Origin: Chara braunii
Taxonomy: Eukaryota > Streptophyta > Charophyceae > Charales > Characeae
Direction of reading: 5' to 3'
Length of the DNA: 64,000 bases
Assembly: GCA_003427395.1 (NCBI GenBank)
Contig: BFEA01000271.1
Coordinates: 1,973,799 to 2,037,798, forward strand
Shown: one piece after another, positions 55,781-64,000 of the stretch
Layout: each line of letters begins with the position of its first letter
How positions within the stretch are numbered: position 1 is the first letter of the stretch
Made by a program: the position numbers and the translations under genes
The notes under the pieces: model-generated
What the model saw: the letters and a program-made list of their open reading frames with translations, nothing else
What the model was told of the DNA's origin: nothing
Database searches by the model: none

Positions 55781-57124
55781 GTGACCGATTGTGCGTTCCT
55801 AACAGTGAAGAGATCCGTAGTTTGCTCCTAGGGGAATGCCACGATACTGAGGGACATTTTGTTGGCAAAAGACTCTAGCTAACCTCATGCGCGCGTACAT
55901 ATGGCCTGGGATAAAGGCCGACTCCATAGAGTATGTTCGCAGTTGTAAGGTCTGCCAGAGAAATAAGACCTCTTCGTGTGAAGGTCTTCTCAGACCCTTG
56001 CTTATTCCTGATCAGCCAGGAGATTCAGTGTCCATTGATTTTATGGACACCCATGTCAAGAGTAGGCACGGCAAGAGCCAATTCATGATAATAGTTTATA
56101 GAATCAGTGAATATGTTGTTTTTGTTCCTTTGCCCTCAGAGGCATGTACATAGTTAGTTATTGAGAACTTATTTGATCACTGGGTCAGTGAACACGGGAT
56201 TCCACTATCTATAGTTAGTGATAGAGACACCTGGTTTACTAGTCAGAACTAGCAGGAGTTGATGAGAGTCTATGGCTTCGAGTTGTTGATGTCATCTGGC
56301 CGTCATCCATAGACTAACGATCAGACTGTACAGATGAACAAGATCCTGCAACAAGTTTTGTGTATGTACATTAGACCGGATCAGATCAATTGGGATGAGA
56401 TGTTGCCCAAAGTAGCCAGTGCGTACAATAACAGCGTGCACTTGTCTACCTGTCGCACTCCCAACGAGTTGCACAAGTCCTTTAGACCACGCAAACCGTT
56501 TGAGGGACTTGTCCGGTATCAGATTCACAGGCTACCGCCCGATACTAGGGAGTTTGCGTTACAGCACGAAAAGGAGTTAGCTACCGTTGTAGAGAACCTC
56601 AGGAAGGCCCAACATAGAATGATAGAGCAAGCCAATAAGCACTGTCGCGCGTCACAGTTTCGAGTAGGCGACTTAGTCTAGGTCAAGTCTAAAGAGTTTG
56701 CGCCTGAGGAGAACATCTCGCAGAAGCTATTGCTCGCGTATAGAGGACCGTGGCCAGTTCTAGAAGTTAAGGGCGGAGAGGATGGGCCGTCCTACACAAT
56801 AGAGATCCCAGCACACCTCCACACCTACCCCGTGTTTCATGTGTCGAAGTTGTTGCCGTGTGTCACAAGTCAACATTTTCCATCCAGAAGATCCATGATC
56901 CCCCTAGACATGGACGGAAGGTACGACATTGACGACACTGTAGATGAAGACGTATTCAGAACAGGAGGTAGAGGTCGTCCACAAAAATAGTACAAGGTTC
57001 GATTTGCGTATCAGGAACCTGAGGACAATCGCTGGTTTACTAGGATTGAACTTCTAGAATCAGCTCCCGACATAGTGAGAGCCTACGAGAGAGAAACGAA
57101 GGGAAGAGGTCCTGCCTTAGACTG
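55781..57124 (+). pseudogene. E2 integrase with chromodomain-like tail (broken)
   Basis: Zinc domain: GECHDTEGHF, then a frameshift, then YVRSCKVCQRNKTSS. Core: DSVSIDFMDTHVKSRHG (D); IVYRISEYVVF where relatives have VDRFS; IVSDRDTWFTSQN (D) followed by TAG at 56250-56252, where E3 has a Trp codon. GPY/F: RGPWPVLEVKGGEDGPSYTI and YPVFHVSKLLP. TAG at 56679-56681 also replaces a Trp codon. Tail: RYDIDDTVDEDVFRTGGRG, a stop, FAYQEPEDNRWFTRIELLES and IVRAYERETKG. Confidence 0.88.
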
Positions 57125-57150
57125 AGCTATTCTCGAGGGACCTCAAATTT

Positions 57151-57163
57151 AGGCCGGCGGGTG
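57151..57163 (+). promoter_or_regulatory. Sequence preceding the E2 3' LTR, GGCCGGCGGG
   Basis: AGGCCGGCGGGTG stands where a polypurine tract is expected; same core as in C and E3. Confidence 0.55.
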
Positions 57164-58166
57164 TGAAACGGTATTCACCTGTTAGCAGTAGCCGATGCAG
57201 GTCCCAGGGCTCAATCCCTAGCCCTCACTTTACCTGTGTATAGTATCAGTGTCAACCCCGAGTGTTTGAACCCGTGACCTGTGTTTTGAGAGTTGTTGTT
57301 GTCTGTCGTAGGTCTGTGTAATGGTAGGGGTTCGATCTGTAGATCTGTCAAGTGGGAGTCACAGCTCTGTAGAGGTCGTAGTTGTAGGAATCATGAAAGG
57401 TCAAGGTCGTAGATGCTATAGTCCTGAAAGGTCAAGGTCGTAGTTGCTACAGTACTCGAAAAGCCAAGTCCACAGACTTCCGGAAGGTCCGGAAGTGGCC
57501 TTTTGAAGCTGCCTCACGTTTTAGTCAGAGTCAAAAGGGCAAGTGGTGAGCCCAGCTGCATTACGTCGGCAGTGTGACTGCATTGAGTTGGCAGTGCAAA
57601 CCCATGCAGTCAGCGGTACCAATCCAGCAGTCCAAGTCCAGTCAAGCAAGTACCATGAGGGACTGTCTGCACGATAGGCCTGGTGGAAAGGGGCAGACCA
57701 ACGAGTTACAGAAGTATAAATCAAGAGGCAGCGCCCAACCATTCATTCATTCCTGTGTAAGCCATGCGGAAGCGCTGCTACAGCGACTTGTGCGAGGTGG
57801 TCTGCAGTGGGCCCGAAGACGAAGTGGGCAAGAAGCAAGCTTAGCCATAGCAATACGGTAGGCAGCGACCATAGCCGCTATAGCTGATAGGAGAGAGAGT
57901 GGAGTGTGCGAGTGTACAGTGGGTTGCGTGTGGGATATCCAGGGTGATCCAGAGTTGAAGTGTGAGCGAACAGTGGTGTTGGACACGATGACGAGAGTTG
58001 GGATGTATAGGTGCTGGTGCACCATAGCCTGTTGAAGCGAGTTTGCATCTGAACTGTGTTCTTGGGTTTCCATATCTCTGAGCTTTGAGTTGGGTGCTAT
58101 GTGCCACTGTGAATCACCATCTGTTTGTATGCATGCGAAGCGAAAAAGAAAGTGAGTCTAATTGCA
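57164..58166 (+). repeat. 3' LTR of E2
   Basis: 1,003 bp, TGAAACGG...ATTGCA, with TATAAAT at 57715-57721. Ends at the CACC target duplication. Confidence 0.93.
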
Positions 58167-58995
58167 CACCCCTTCGTAGGTTGTTAAAGGAAGCAATCTG
58201 GGAGTGGGTTAGAGATTGTAAGTCGGCCCTGAGGAAGTTGAAGCGGCAATCTGGGAGTGGGTTAGAGATTGTAAGTCGGCCCTGAGGAAGTTGAAGCGGG
58301 CCTTGATAGAGTATCCAGTCCTCAAGGTAGTCGATCCATCCTTGCCTTTTGTCGTCACCACTGACGCATAGGTGCTGTTTTACAGCAAGATGATGGCAAT
58401 TAGTATAGACCCGTAGAGTTCATGTCTGCTAAGATGCCTTCAGAGAAGGTAGCGACATCTACCTATGAGAGAGAACTCTACGCTCTCGGGCAAGCATAAG
58501 ATCATTGGAAGCATTACTTGCTTGGGAGGCACTTCAAAGTCTATTCAGACCACGAGACGCTAAGGTGGCTGAAGTCTCAGGCCAAGATGACACCTAAGCT
58601 TACTAGGTGGGCCGCAGAGATAGAGCAGTTTGACTTTGAGCTCAAGCCGATTAAAGGGAAGTATATTGTAGTTGCAGACGCTCCAAGTAGAAGAGCTGAT
58701 TACTTTGGAGCGATAGTTCACCATCTGGATATAGGAAGAGACCTACAACAGAAAGTCAAAGAGAAATATGCGCAGGACCCTATTTATAGTGATCTCCTCA
58801 AAAGAGTTGAGGAGTCTTCAAAGTTTGAGCCAGACTACCGCACTACAGGCGGGTTACTATTTGAGAAGATTAACGTAGCTGACCATTTGTGCGTTCCCGA
58901 TAGTGAAGAGATCCGTAGTTTGACATTAGGGGAATGTTACGACACAGAGGGACATTTCGATTGGGAAAAGACATTAGCCAACCTCATACGCACGT
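58167..58995 (+). pseudogene. E1 right part: RNase H and start of integrase
   Basis: PLRRLLKEAIWEWVRDCKSA, a 53-bp tandem duplication (58193-58245, 58246-58298), PFVVTTDA then a deletion of a few codons, STYERELYALGQA, FKVYSDHETLRWLKSQAKMT, IVVADAPSRRADYFGAIVHH and GECYDTEGHFDWEKTLANLI. The His pair of the integrase zinc domain is present; homology ends at 58995. Confidence 0.88.
58193..58298. repeat. Perfect 53-bp tandem duplication in E1
   Basis: Units 58193-58245 and 58246-58298 are identical, starting GCAATCTGGGAGTGGG; 53 is not divisible by 3, so the frame changes. Confidence 0.97.
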
Positions 58996-59399
58996 TGTCG
59001 GGACTGGTGAGTCCCGAATGACTTCCCGTCACTTGAGGGACTGTATTTGGCTAATTTGTGTACGACAGAGAAAACCTGAGGCAAGAAGGATGGGAGGGTC
59101 AAGGCACGGGCTCGGACGCTAGGGATCCAGAAGCTGGCCAAAGTTGGTGGGACTATCGAACTCGAAAGAAATTGACGGAACGAGGAGCGGCAAGAGACCG
59201 CGAGGAAACGGTAAAAGCGACCCCTCCCCCGAAACGGAGAAGGACGGCCAAGAAAAGTAGCGACGCACGAGGCGCGCCGAAGAGAGAGAAAAGAAGCAAG
59301 GGAGAAGGAAAAGTAGTACGCAAAACGCCGGCGCGAGAGGGTGAAGTCGGGCCAGGCGGCCACCATGACGCAGCGGCAAGGGGGCCATGGGCCAAGAGG

Positions 59400-59720
59400 G
59401 GATGCGGTACCGGCAGGTCAAGTGTCGGGGACCACGCGAGAACAAGAAAAGATGTAGTACCAGCGGGACCAAGTGTCGGGGACCGAGTGAGACCAAAGAA
59501 AGAGGTGGCACTGGCGGAACGAAGTGCCGGGGACCATGTGGGACCAAGAGAAGAGGTGGCACCTCAGGGACAAGTGTCACGGACCGCGCGGGACTAGGCA
59601 AAAACACGGCCCCTGTGGGACATGTGTCGGGAACCACGTGGGACCAAGCAAAAATACGGTACTAGCACGGGACTAGTATCGGGGACCATGTGGGGCCGAG
59701 CAAAAAATGCGGTACCGACG
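59400..59720 (+). repeat. 51-bp minisatellite, about six units
   Basis: AGTGTCGGGGACCA-like units start at about 59421, 59472, 59523, 59572, 59622 and 59674. Because 51 = 3 x 17, open frames here show a 17-residue period and should not be taken as proof of a protein. Confidence 0.85.
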
Positions 59721-59864
59721 CGACCACCGGTGGGACAAGTACCGGCGGGACTAACGTCGGGAACTAATGTCGGGGACTAGTGAGGGACAAGCGGCGGGGA
59801 CCTGTGGCGTCCCAAGGAAAAATTGCGGAGCGACGTGTGGTGCACAAAAAAATAAAACAGTGGC

Positions 59865-61331
59865 ACCGTCAAGATCGGAGATCTTGACCGCCAAAATTAT
59901 TGGCACCACTAGTGGGAGCTAGAAGGAGGGCTAAAAGAAAATTAAAAAGTACAGAAACGGGCAATGGGAGGCATGGGAGCAACCCGAAAAATCTCGGATT
60001 GGCCTCCCCCAAGAAAATAAGGCCAAAAGGGCTGATATGAGAAAAATAGGCTCCCCGAAAAAAAATCGGTGCATGGGGGCCTACCGTTTGGGAGAGAGAG
60101 AGGCTAATGGTGGCTCCCAAGGGCATGGAAGGGCCACAACTGCAGTCCGAAAAATAACGGACTGGCCCTTGGGCATAGGAAGGGCCAAAAGTAAGAGGGA
60201 GAGGCAAGAAAAGGGCCTCAACGGCTAGTTGACACTTGGCATGCAAAAAGAAAAAGAAAAAGAAAGATAAAATGTCGGAGAATAAGACAAGGAGAGTGAG
60301 AGGGAGTGAGTGAGTTGGCCGTCAGTAGGGACTGCAGCAAGTAGGGACTGCCAAGTCCAAGGAAAGAGGAAAAAGAAAAGAAAAGAAAAAAAAAATTGAG
60401 AAAAGCGCCTTAACGGCTAGTTGACACTTGGCATGCACAAAGAAAAAGAAAAGAAAAAGAAAATGGGAGGTCAAGGAGGATGAGTGAGTTGGCCGTCAGT
60501 TGGGACTGCAGCAAGTAGGGACTGCGAAGTCCCAACTGTCCACAAATGGAGGGAAAAGAAAATAAAAAAGAAAAGTAAAAGGGGGAAAGTCAAAAGGGCA
60601 CTAACGGACGAAAACGGCCACCTAGGGGAGGGATTTTGGACCAGATTCACCTTGGCAATGTGGCGGTTACAAAGGACCTTGATTTTTTTTAATTTATGCA
60701 GAGAAAATTAAAGAAAATCAAGGCACCATGCAACCGAAAAATAACGGATTGCATGAGGGAGGCCAAAAACAAGTTTTGAGTGCACCGGGAGCCAAAATTG
60801 GGACCGGATGCACTTGGGAAGTGGCCGCCTGATTTTCTTTTGGTAGGGGTCTAGTTGAGGGACATTGGGGCAAGGAAAACTGCCCCTAGTGCAGTCCGAG
60901 TTGCAACGGACTGCATGGGGAGGGGCAAACTTAAGTTTTTGGGGCTCCAGGAGCCAAAAGTGAGCCTGGACGCCTTAGGAAAATTAACGCCTTATTTTCC
61001 TTGGGCATGGGGCATGAAGTGGGAATGTGAGGCTAATAGATTGGCCGTGGATGCAGTCCGAGAAATTACGGACTGCATATGGATGGCCGGGCCAAGGGAA
61101 AATGGGCCACGGCATGCCGAAAAGCTAGGGGAATGGCGCCGGGGGCCAAAGGGTCCCAAATAAAATTGTCGAAAATTAGGCCTTGTCGACGGCACCACCG
61201 GCGGAACGAAAAAATGAGACTAGTATGGGAAGCGGCGAGGACTTGGGGTGTCCCGAGGGGGAGACCACTAGCCAAGGTGAGAAGTGGCCGTGAGAAGCAA
61301 ACGGCGCCGTCGAGATCAAGGATCTCGACGG
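59865..61331. repeat. Diverged pair of palindromic blocks 1.44 kb apart
   Basis: CCGTCAAGATC GGA GATCTTGACCG (59866-59890) and CCGTCGAGATC AAG GATCTCGACGG (61307-61331, perfect 11-bp stem) are followed by similar sequence with GCACCACTAGTG. Downstream similarity suggests an old tandem duplication of about 1.44 kb. Confidence 0.6.
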
Positions 61332-62450
61332 TGGAAAATATTAGCACCACTAGTGCAAATACTAGTGGGGCTCAAACGAATGAAAAACGGGAGTGAGGAG
61401 CAAAGAAAAATAATAAGGGGAGGGTTGCCCAGCAGTCCGGGGTATTTCGGACTAGCTAGGCATGAGAAAACAAGAGCCCAAGGGGCTCCAAGCAAGAAAC
61501 GGGATAGCCAAGAAAAATCGGAGCCAAAGGGGCTCAAAATGGAGGCTAACGGGAGGGAAATGAGCCCCCTAGGGACATGGGCATGCCAACTTGGTGCACC
61601 GGGGTGTAACGGCCAACAGCAGGATATGAACCTGGCCACAATCAAGACCCTAAGGCCTAGAAAGAGAGTGCACAACAAATTGACACATGTCACGACAAAA
61701 AAAAAAAAAAAAAAAAAAAATGGAGAGAAAAATGAGGGAGGATGAGACAAAATAGGAGAAATGGGTGGAGGGAAGTATGTCAGCCCATTCGGATGGCTGC
61801 AGTAGGGACTGCCAGGTCCCAATGATGACCTCATTCCTCCTAGATCTAAGGAGTGCAAGCCGGATTGCTGAGATATGGCCCTTGGGGCCATATCTCAACA
61901 AAATTTGAATCAAAAAGGCAAAAATGAAAAGAAAATGCAAAAGGGAGAAATCCGGTTTTCTTTTGAGCCATGAATCTGAGATCACATCTCATGATGGAGA
62001 GGAAACAACCGTTTTTTGTGGGCCAACACAAAACGGCTAGATCCGGAATGAGGTGGCAACCCAAAATGAAAACAAACAAAAGAGGGACGAAGACGAAACT
62101 GTGCATTTGGCCCAAAAAGAGAGCCAGATGCACCAAAAATTAAAAATTTGAGCCTATAGGCTCAAAATTGATCCAAGGACCACCATGGGGTAGCTCAAAA
62201 TATTGGTGGCCTTGGATTTCGGCCTGATCCAAGGCTAAAAAGGTGCCGCCACTTAGAAAAATGGTCCGTCCTACCCAAGGGAGGCCGAAACTTGGAAAAA
62301 AAAAAAAAAAAAGCGGCCCACTAGGCCTTTTTCTTTCAAGTAAAATTGCCCCTTGGGCATTAGGACCCAAGGGAGCAGCATTTGTGAGGTGAAAAAGAGG
62401 CCGGAGTAGGCCAAGAGGCCATCCGAGTTGGTACCAACCACTCGGACTGC
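59980..62450. repeat. Dispersed short hairpins of GCAGTCCG...CGGACTGC type
   Basis: Occurrences: 59980-60002 (diverged), 60143-60164 (7-bp stem), 60727-60755 (CATGCAA-CCG/CGGATTGCATG), 60891-60914 (8 bp), 61051-61078 (10 bp, perfect), 61434-61453 (6 bp), 62422-62446 (CCGAGT..ACTCGG). Loops of 8-9 bases, often AAAAATAA-like. Confidence 0.7.
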
Positions 62451-62582
62451 ATGAACCTGGCCAAAAAGAGGTCCAGGTGCCCCCAGAGAGACCTAGAGGT
62501 GAAAATTGGCCTTGGGGGTACCTCGATTCACCTTGGGGCACTTGGGAGGGCCCAAGGGCTGGCCGGACTGCTGTTCCCAGCC

Positions 62583-62590
62583 TATATAAG
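62583..62590 (+). promoter_or_regulatory. TATA box, TATATAAG
   Basis: In CAGCCTATATAAGCTGGGG, at the change from purine-rich to mixed sequence; possible promoter of region G. No recognisable gene follows in the window. Confidence 0.5.
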
Positions 62591-62763
62591 CTGGGGATTC
62601 ACTCCGCCACACTCATACTTGCATGAGGAGTACCCATGCTGCCCAAATGAGCCCGTGAGAGTTCTAGAGGCAATTGGAGAGTAGTGAGGAGAACCCCTGC
62701 CAGTCCGGAAGCTTGGACAAGCTAGTGGTAGTGGAGGGGGTAATCCGCCATAGCTCCCAGGCT

Positions 62764-62979
62764 AGTGGAAAGGAAGGAAAAACTGAGAGGAGTCCCATTA
62801 GCCCTCCTATAGGGGAGGACTCCCTAGTCTTAGTAGTAGGAACCATATCAACTTGGAGNTCAACTTGGAGGAGGTGAGTGGAAAGGAAGGAAAAACTGAG
62901 AGGAGTCCCATTAGCCCTCCTATAGGGGAGGACTCCCTAGTCTTAGTAGTAGGAGCCATATCAACTTGGAGGAGGTGAG
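62764..62979. repeat. 113-bp tandem duplication containing one N
   Basis: Units start at 62764 and 62877 (AGTGGAAAGGAAGGAAAAAC). The N at 62859 sits between two copies of TCAACTTGGAG, so part of this could be an assembly join. Confidence 0.9.
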
Positions 62980-63043
62980 AGAAGGAGGAAGAAAGGCTTG
63001 AAGGAGGAGGAAGCCATAGCCAAGGAGGAGGAAGCTTCATTGA

Positions 63044-63113
63044 GAGTGAGGCATCCTAGGGGTGAGTGAAGAGATCCCGAGTGAGACATCCTAGGGGTGA
63101 GTGAAGAGATCCC
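63044..63113. repeat. 35-bp tandem duplication
   Basis: Units 63044-63078 and 63079-63113, GAGTGAGRCATCCTAGGGG. Confidence 0.95.
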
Positions 63114-63350
63114 TCCTTTTTCCTTTTCCCTTTTCTTCTCTCCTCTTCTCCCTCTCCTTCTCCTCCCCTTCTTCTTCATCTTCTCTTCTTCTTCTTCTTC
63201 TTCTTCTTTTTCTTCTTCTTTCTCTCCTTCTTCTTCTTCTTCTTCTTCTCGTTCTTCTTCCTCCTCCTCTTCATCCCCCTTCTCCCCTTCCTTTTTCCCC
63301 TTCCCTCCCTTCTTCCTTTCCCCCTTCTCCCCCTCACCCTTCTCTCCATC
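63114..63350. repeat. Pyrimidine-rich tract with (CTT)n
   Basis: Long CTT/TTC runs at about 63181-63254 within C/T-rich sequence; predicted Ser/Phe and Glu/Lys frames on either strand are composition artefacts. Confidence 0.95.
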
Positions 63351-63359
63351 TCTCTCCAC

Positions 63360-64000
63360 AATTCATCTCCTAGTGTAGTTGAGCTCAAATCTTGTCTTTT
63401 TCACTTGTAATCTTCATTATCTACTTGTTTTCCTACTTAGGAGTAAATCGCAACTCATGTGTTGATGTTTCCCATTGTTTTGGGGATGTAGAATGCATGC
63501 ATTGTCCATTTCTCTCTTCCTATGTGAATCCCAATTCATCTCCTACTGTAGTGGAGCTCAAATCTTGTCTTTTTCACTTGTAATCTTCATCATCTACTTG
63601 TTTTTCTACTTGGGAGTAAATCGCAACTCATGTGTTGATGTTTCATAGTATTTTGGGGATGTAGAGTGCATGTATTGTCAATTTCTCCCTTCATATGTGA
63701 ATCGCAATTCATCTCCTAGTGTAGTGGAGCTCAAATCTTGTTTTTTTCACTTGTGCTCTTCATCATCTACTTGTTTTCCTACTTGGGAGTAAATCGCAAC
63801 TCATGTGTTGTTGTTTCCTAGTGTTTTGGGGATGAAGAGTGCATGTATTGTCCATTTCTCCCTTCCTATGTGAATCGCAATTCATCTCCTAGTGTAGTGG
63901 AACTCAAATCTTGTCTTTTTCACTTGTAATCTTCACCATCTACTTGTTTTCCTACTTGGAAGTAAATCGCAACTCATGTGTTGATGTTTCCTAGTGTTTT
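63360..64000. repeat. 173-bp satellite, 3.7 copies, continuing past the window
   Basis: AATTCATCTCCTAGTGTAG marks unit starts at 63360, 63533, 63706 and 63879, exactly 173 bp apart. Units differ by a few bases. The fourth unit is cut by the window edge. Confidence 0.96.

Larger units (their letters stand above)
58996..63119 (+). mobile_element. Region G: possible very long LTR or non-coding element inserted in E1
   Basis: E1 coding homology stops at CGCACG and the new sequence starts TGTCGGGACTGGTGAGTCCC, an LTR-like TG start with a perfect 8-bp stem (TCGGGACT/AGTCCCGA). What follows is about 3.6 kb of purine-rich, gene-free DNA leading to a TATA box (62583) and Gly/Glu-type repeats, as in a long LTR. 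No pol and no second boundary lie in the window, so this is tentative. The basic frame at 59058-59597 (PPPKRRRTAKKSS) has no known domain. Confidence 0.4.

Noticed and set aside
63097-63388. Ser/Phe-rich and Glu/Lys-rich frames on both strands
   Set aside because: Composition effect of the CTT-rich tract; open in several frames at once.

Overview
This 64 kb window looks like eukaryotic repeat-rich DNA, almost certainly from the green plant lineage. Reasons: several Ty3/gypsy LTR retrotransposons whose primer binding sites match the 3' end of initiator tRNA-Met (TGGTATCAGAGC type, the usual plant primer), integrases with GPY/F and chromodomain-like tails, poly(A)-tailed retroposon insertion, long microsatellites and a 173-bp satellite. 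There are no operons, Shine-Dalgarno sites, tRNA or rRNA genes that I could recognise, and no intact host gene. A streptophyte (possibly a charophyte alga) is my best guess; the sequence alone does not prove it.

Layout. 1-7672: minus-strand element A, a decayed gag-pro-RT-RH-IN retrotransposon running off the left edge. 7673-12146: non-coding DNA with local repeats, an assembly gap, one broken unknown gene (9927-10850, minus) and a 227-bp direct repeat pair. 12147-16660: minus-strand element D, a second gypsy family truncated in integrase; its AT-rich upstream DNA (16663-16894) was split by element C and resumes at 36033. 16895-36032: plus-strand element C, with both LTRs and a 4-bp AAAT flank, itself carrying a 1.2 kb insertion in its 5' LTR and the 8.9 kb element B inserted in gag. 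B (20626-29512) is a mosaic: a minus-strand gag-pro-RT half and a plus-strand RT/RH-IN half joined through inverted LTR pieces at microhomologies. 36033-43287: AT-rich, then gene-free DNA with two arrays of repeated hairpins; the right end is the leader of a probable non-coding element F. 43291-44129 is one LTR that serves both F and the integrase relic E3 (44131-46612, minus), which is interrupted by a poly(A)-tailed retroposon. 47520-58995: plus-strand element E1, split by its close relative E2 (49178-58166), a structurally complete 8,989-bp element with 1,003-bp LTRs and a CACC target duplication. 58996-63119: long gene-free, purine-rich DNA beginning with an LTR-like TGTCGGG end, with a 51-bp minisatellite and repeated short hairpins. 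63120-64000: CTT-rich tract and a 173-bp satellite running off the right edge.

Taken together the window is a stack of nested insertions (B in C in D; E2 in E1; retroposon in E3). All coding parts are retroelement polyproteins: gag would form the particle, protease cut it, RT/RNase H copy the RNA, and integrase insert the cDNA. Every copy has stops, frameshifts or deletions, so none looks autonomous.

The most unusual signals are (1) seven hairpins at 39413-40030 with an identical loop but different, compensating stems; (2) a 64-base leader block shared by otherwise different retroelement families; (3) the microhomology-built mosaic B; and (4) dense arrays of ACGT-core and TTGAC motifs in two retroelement leaders. 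All positions were read by eye, so edges without a stated junction are approximate.
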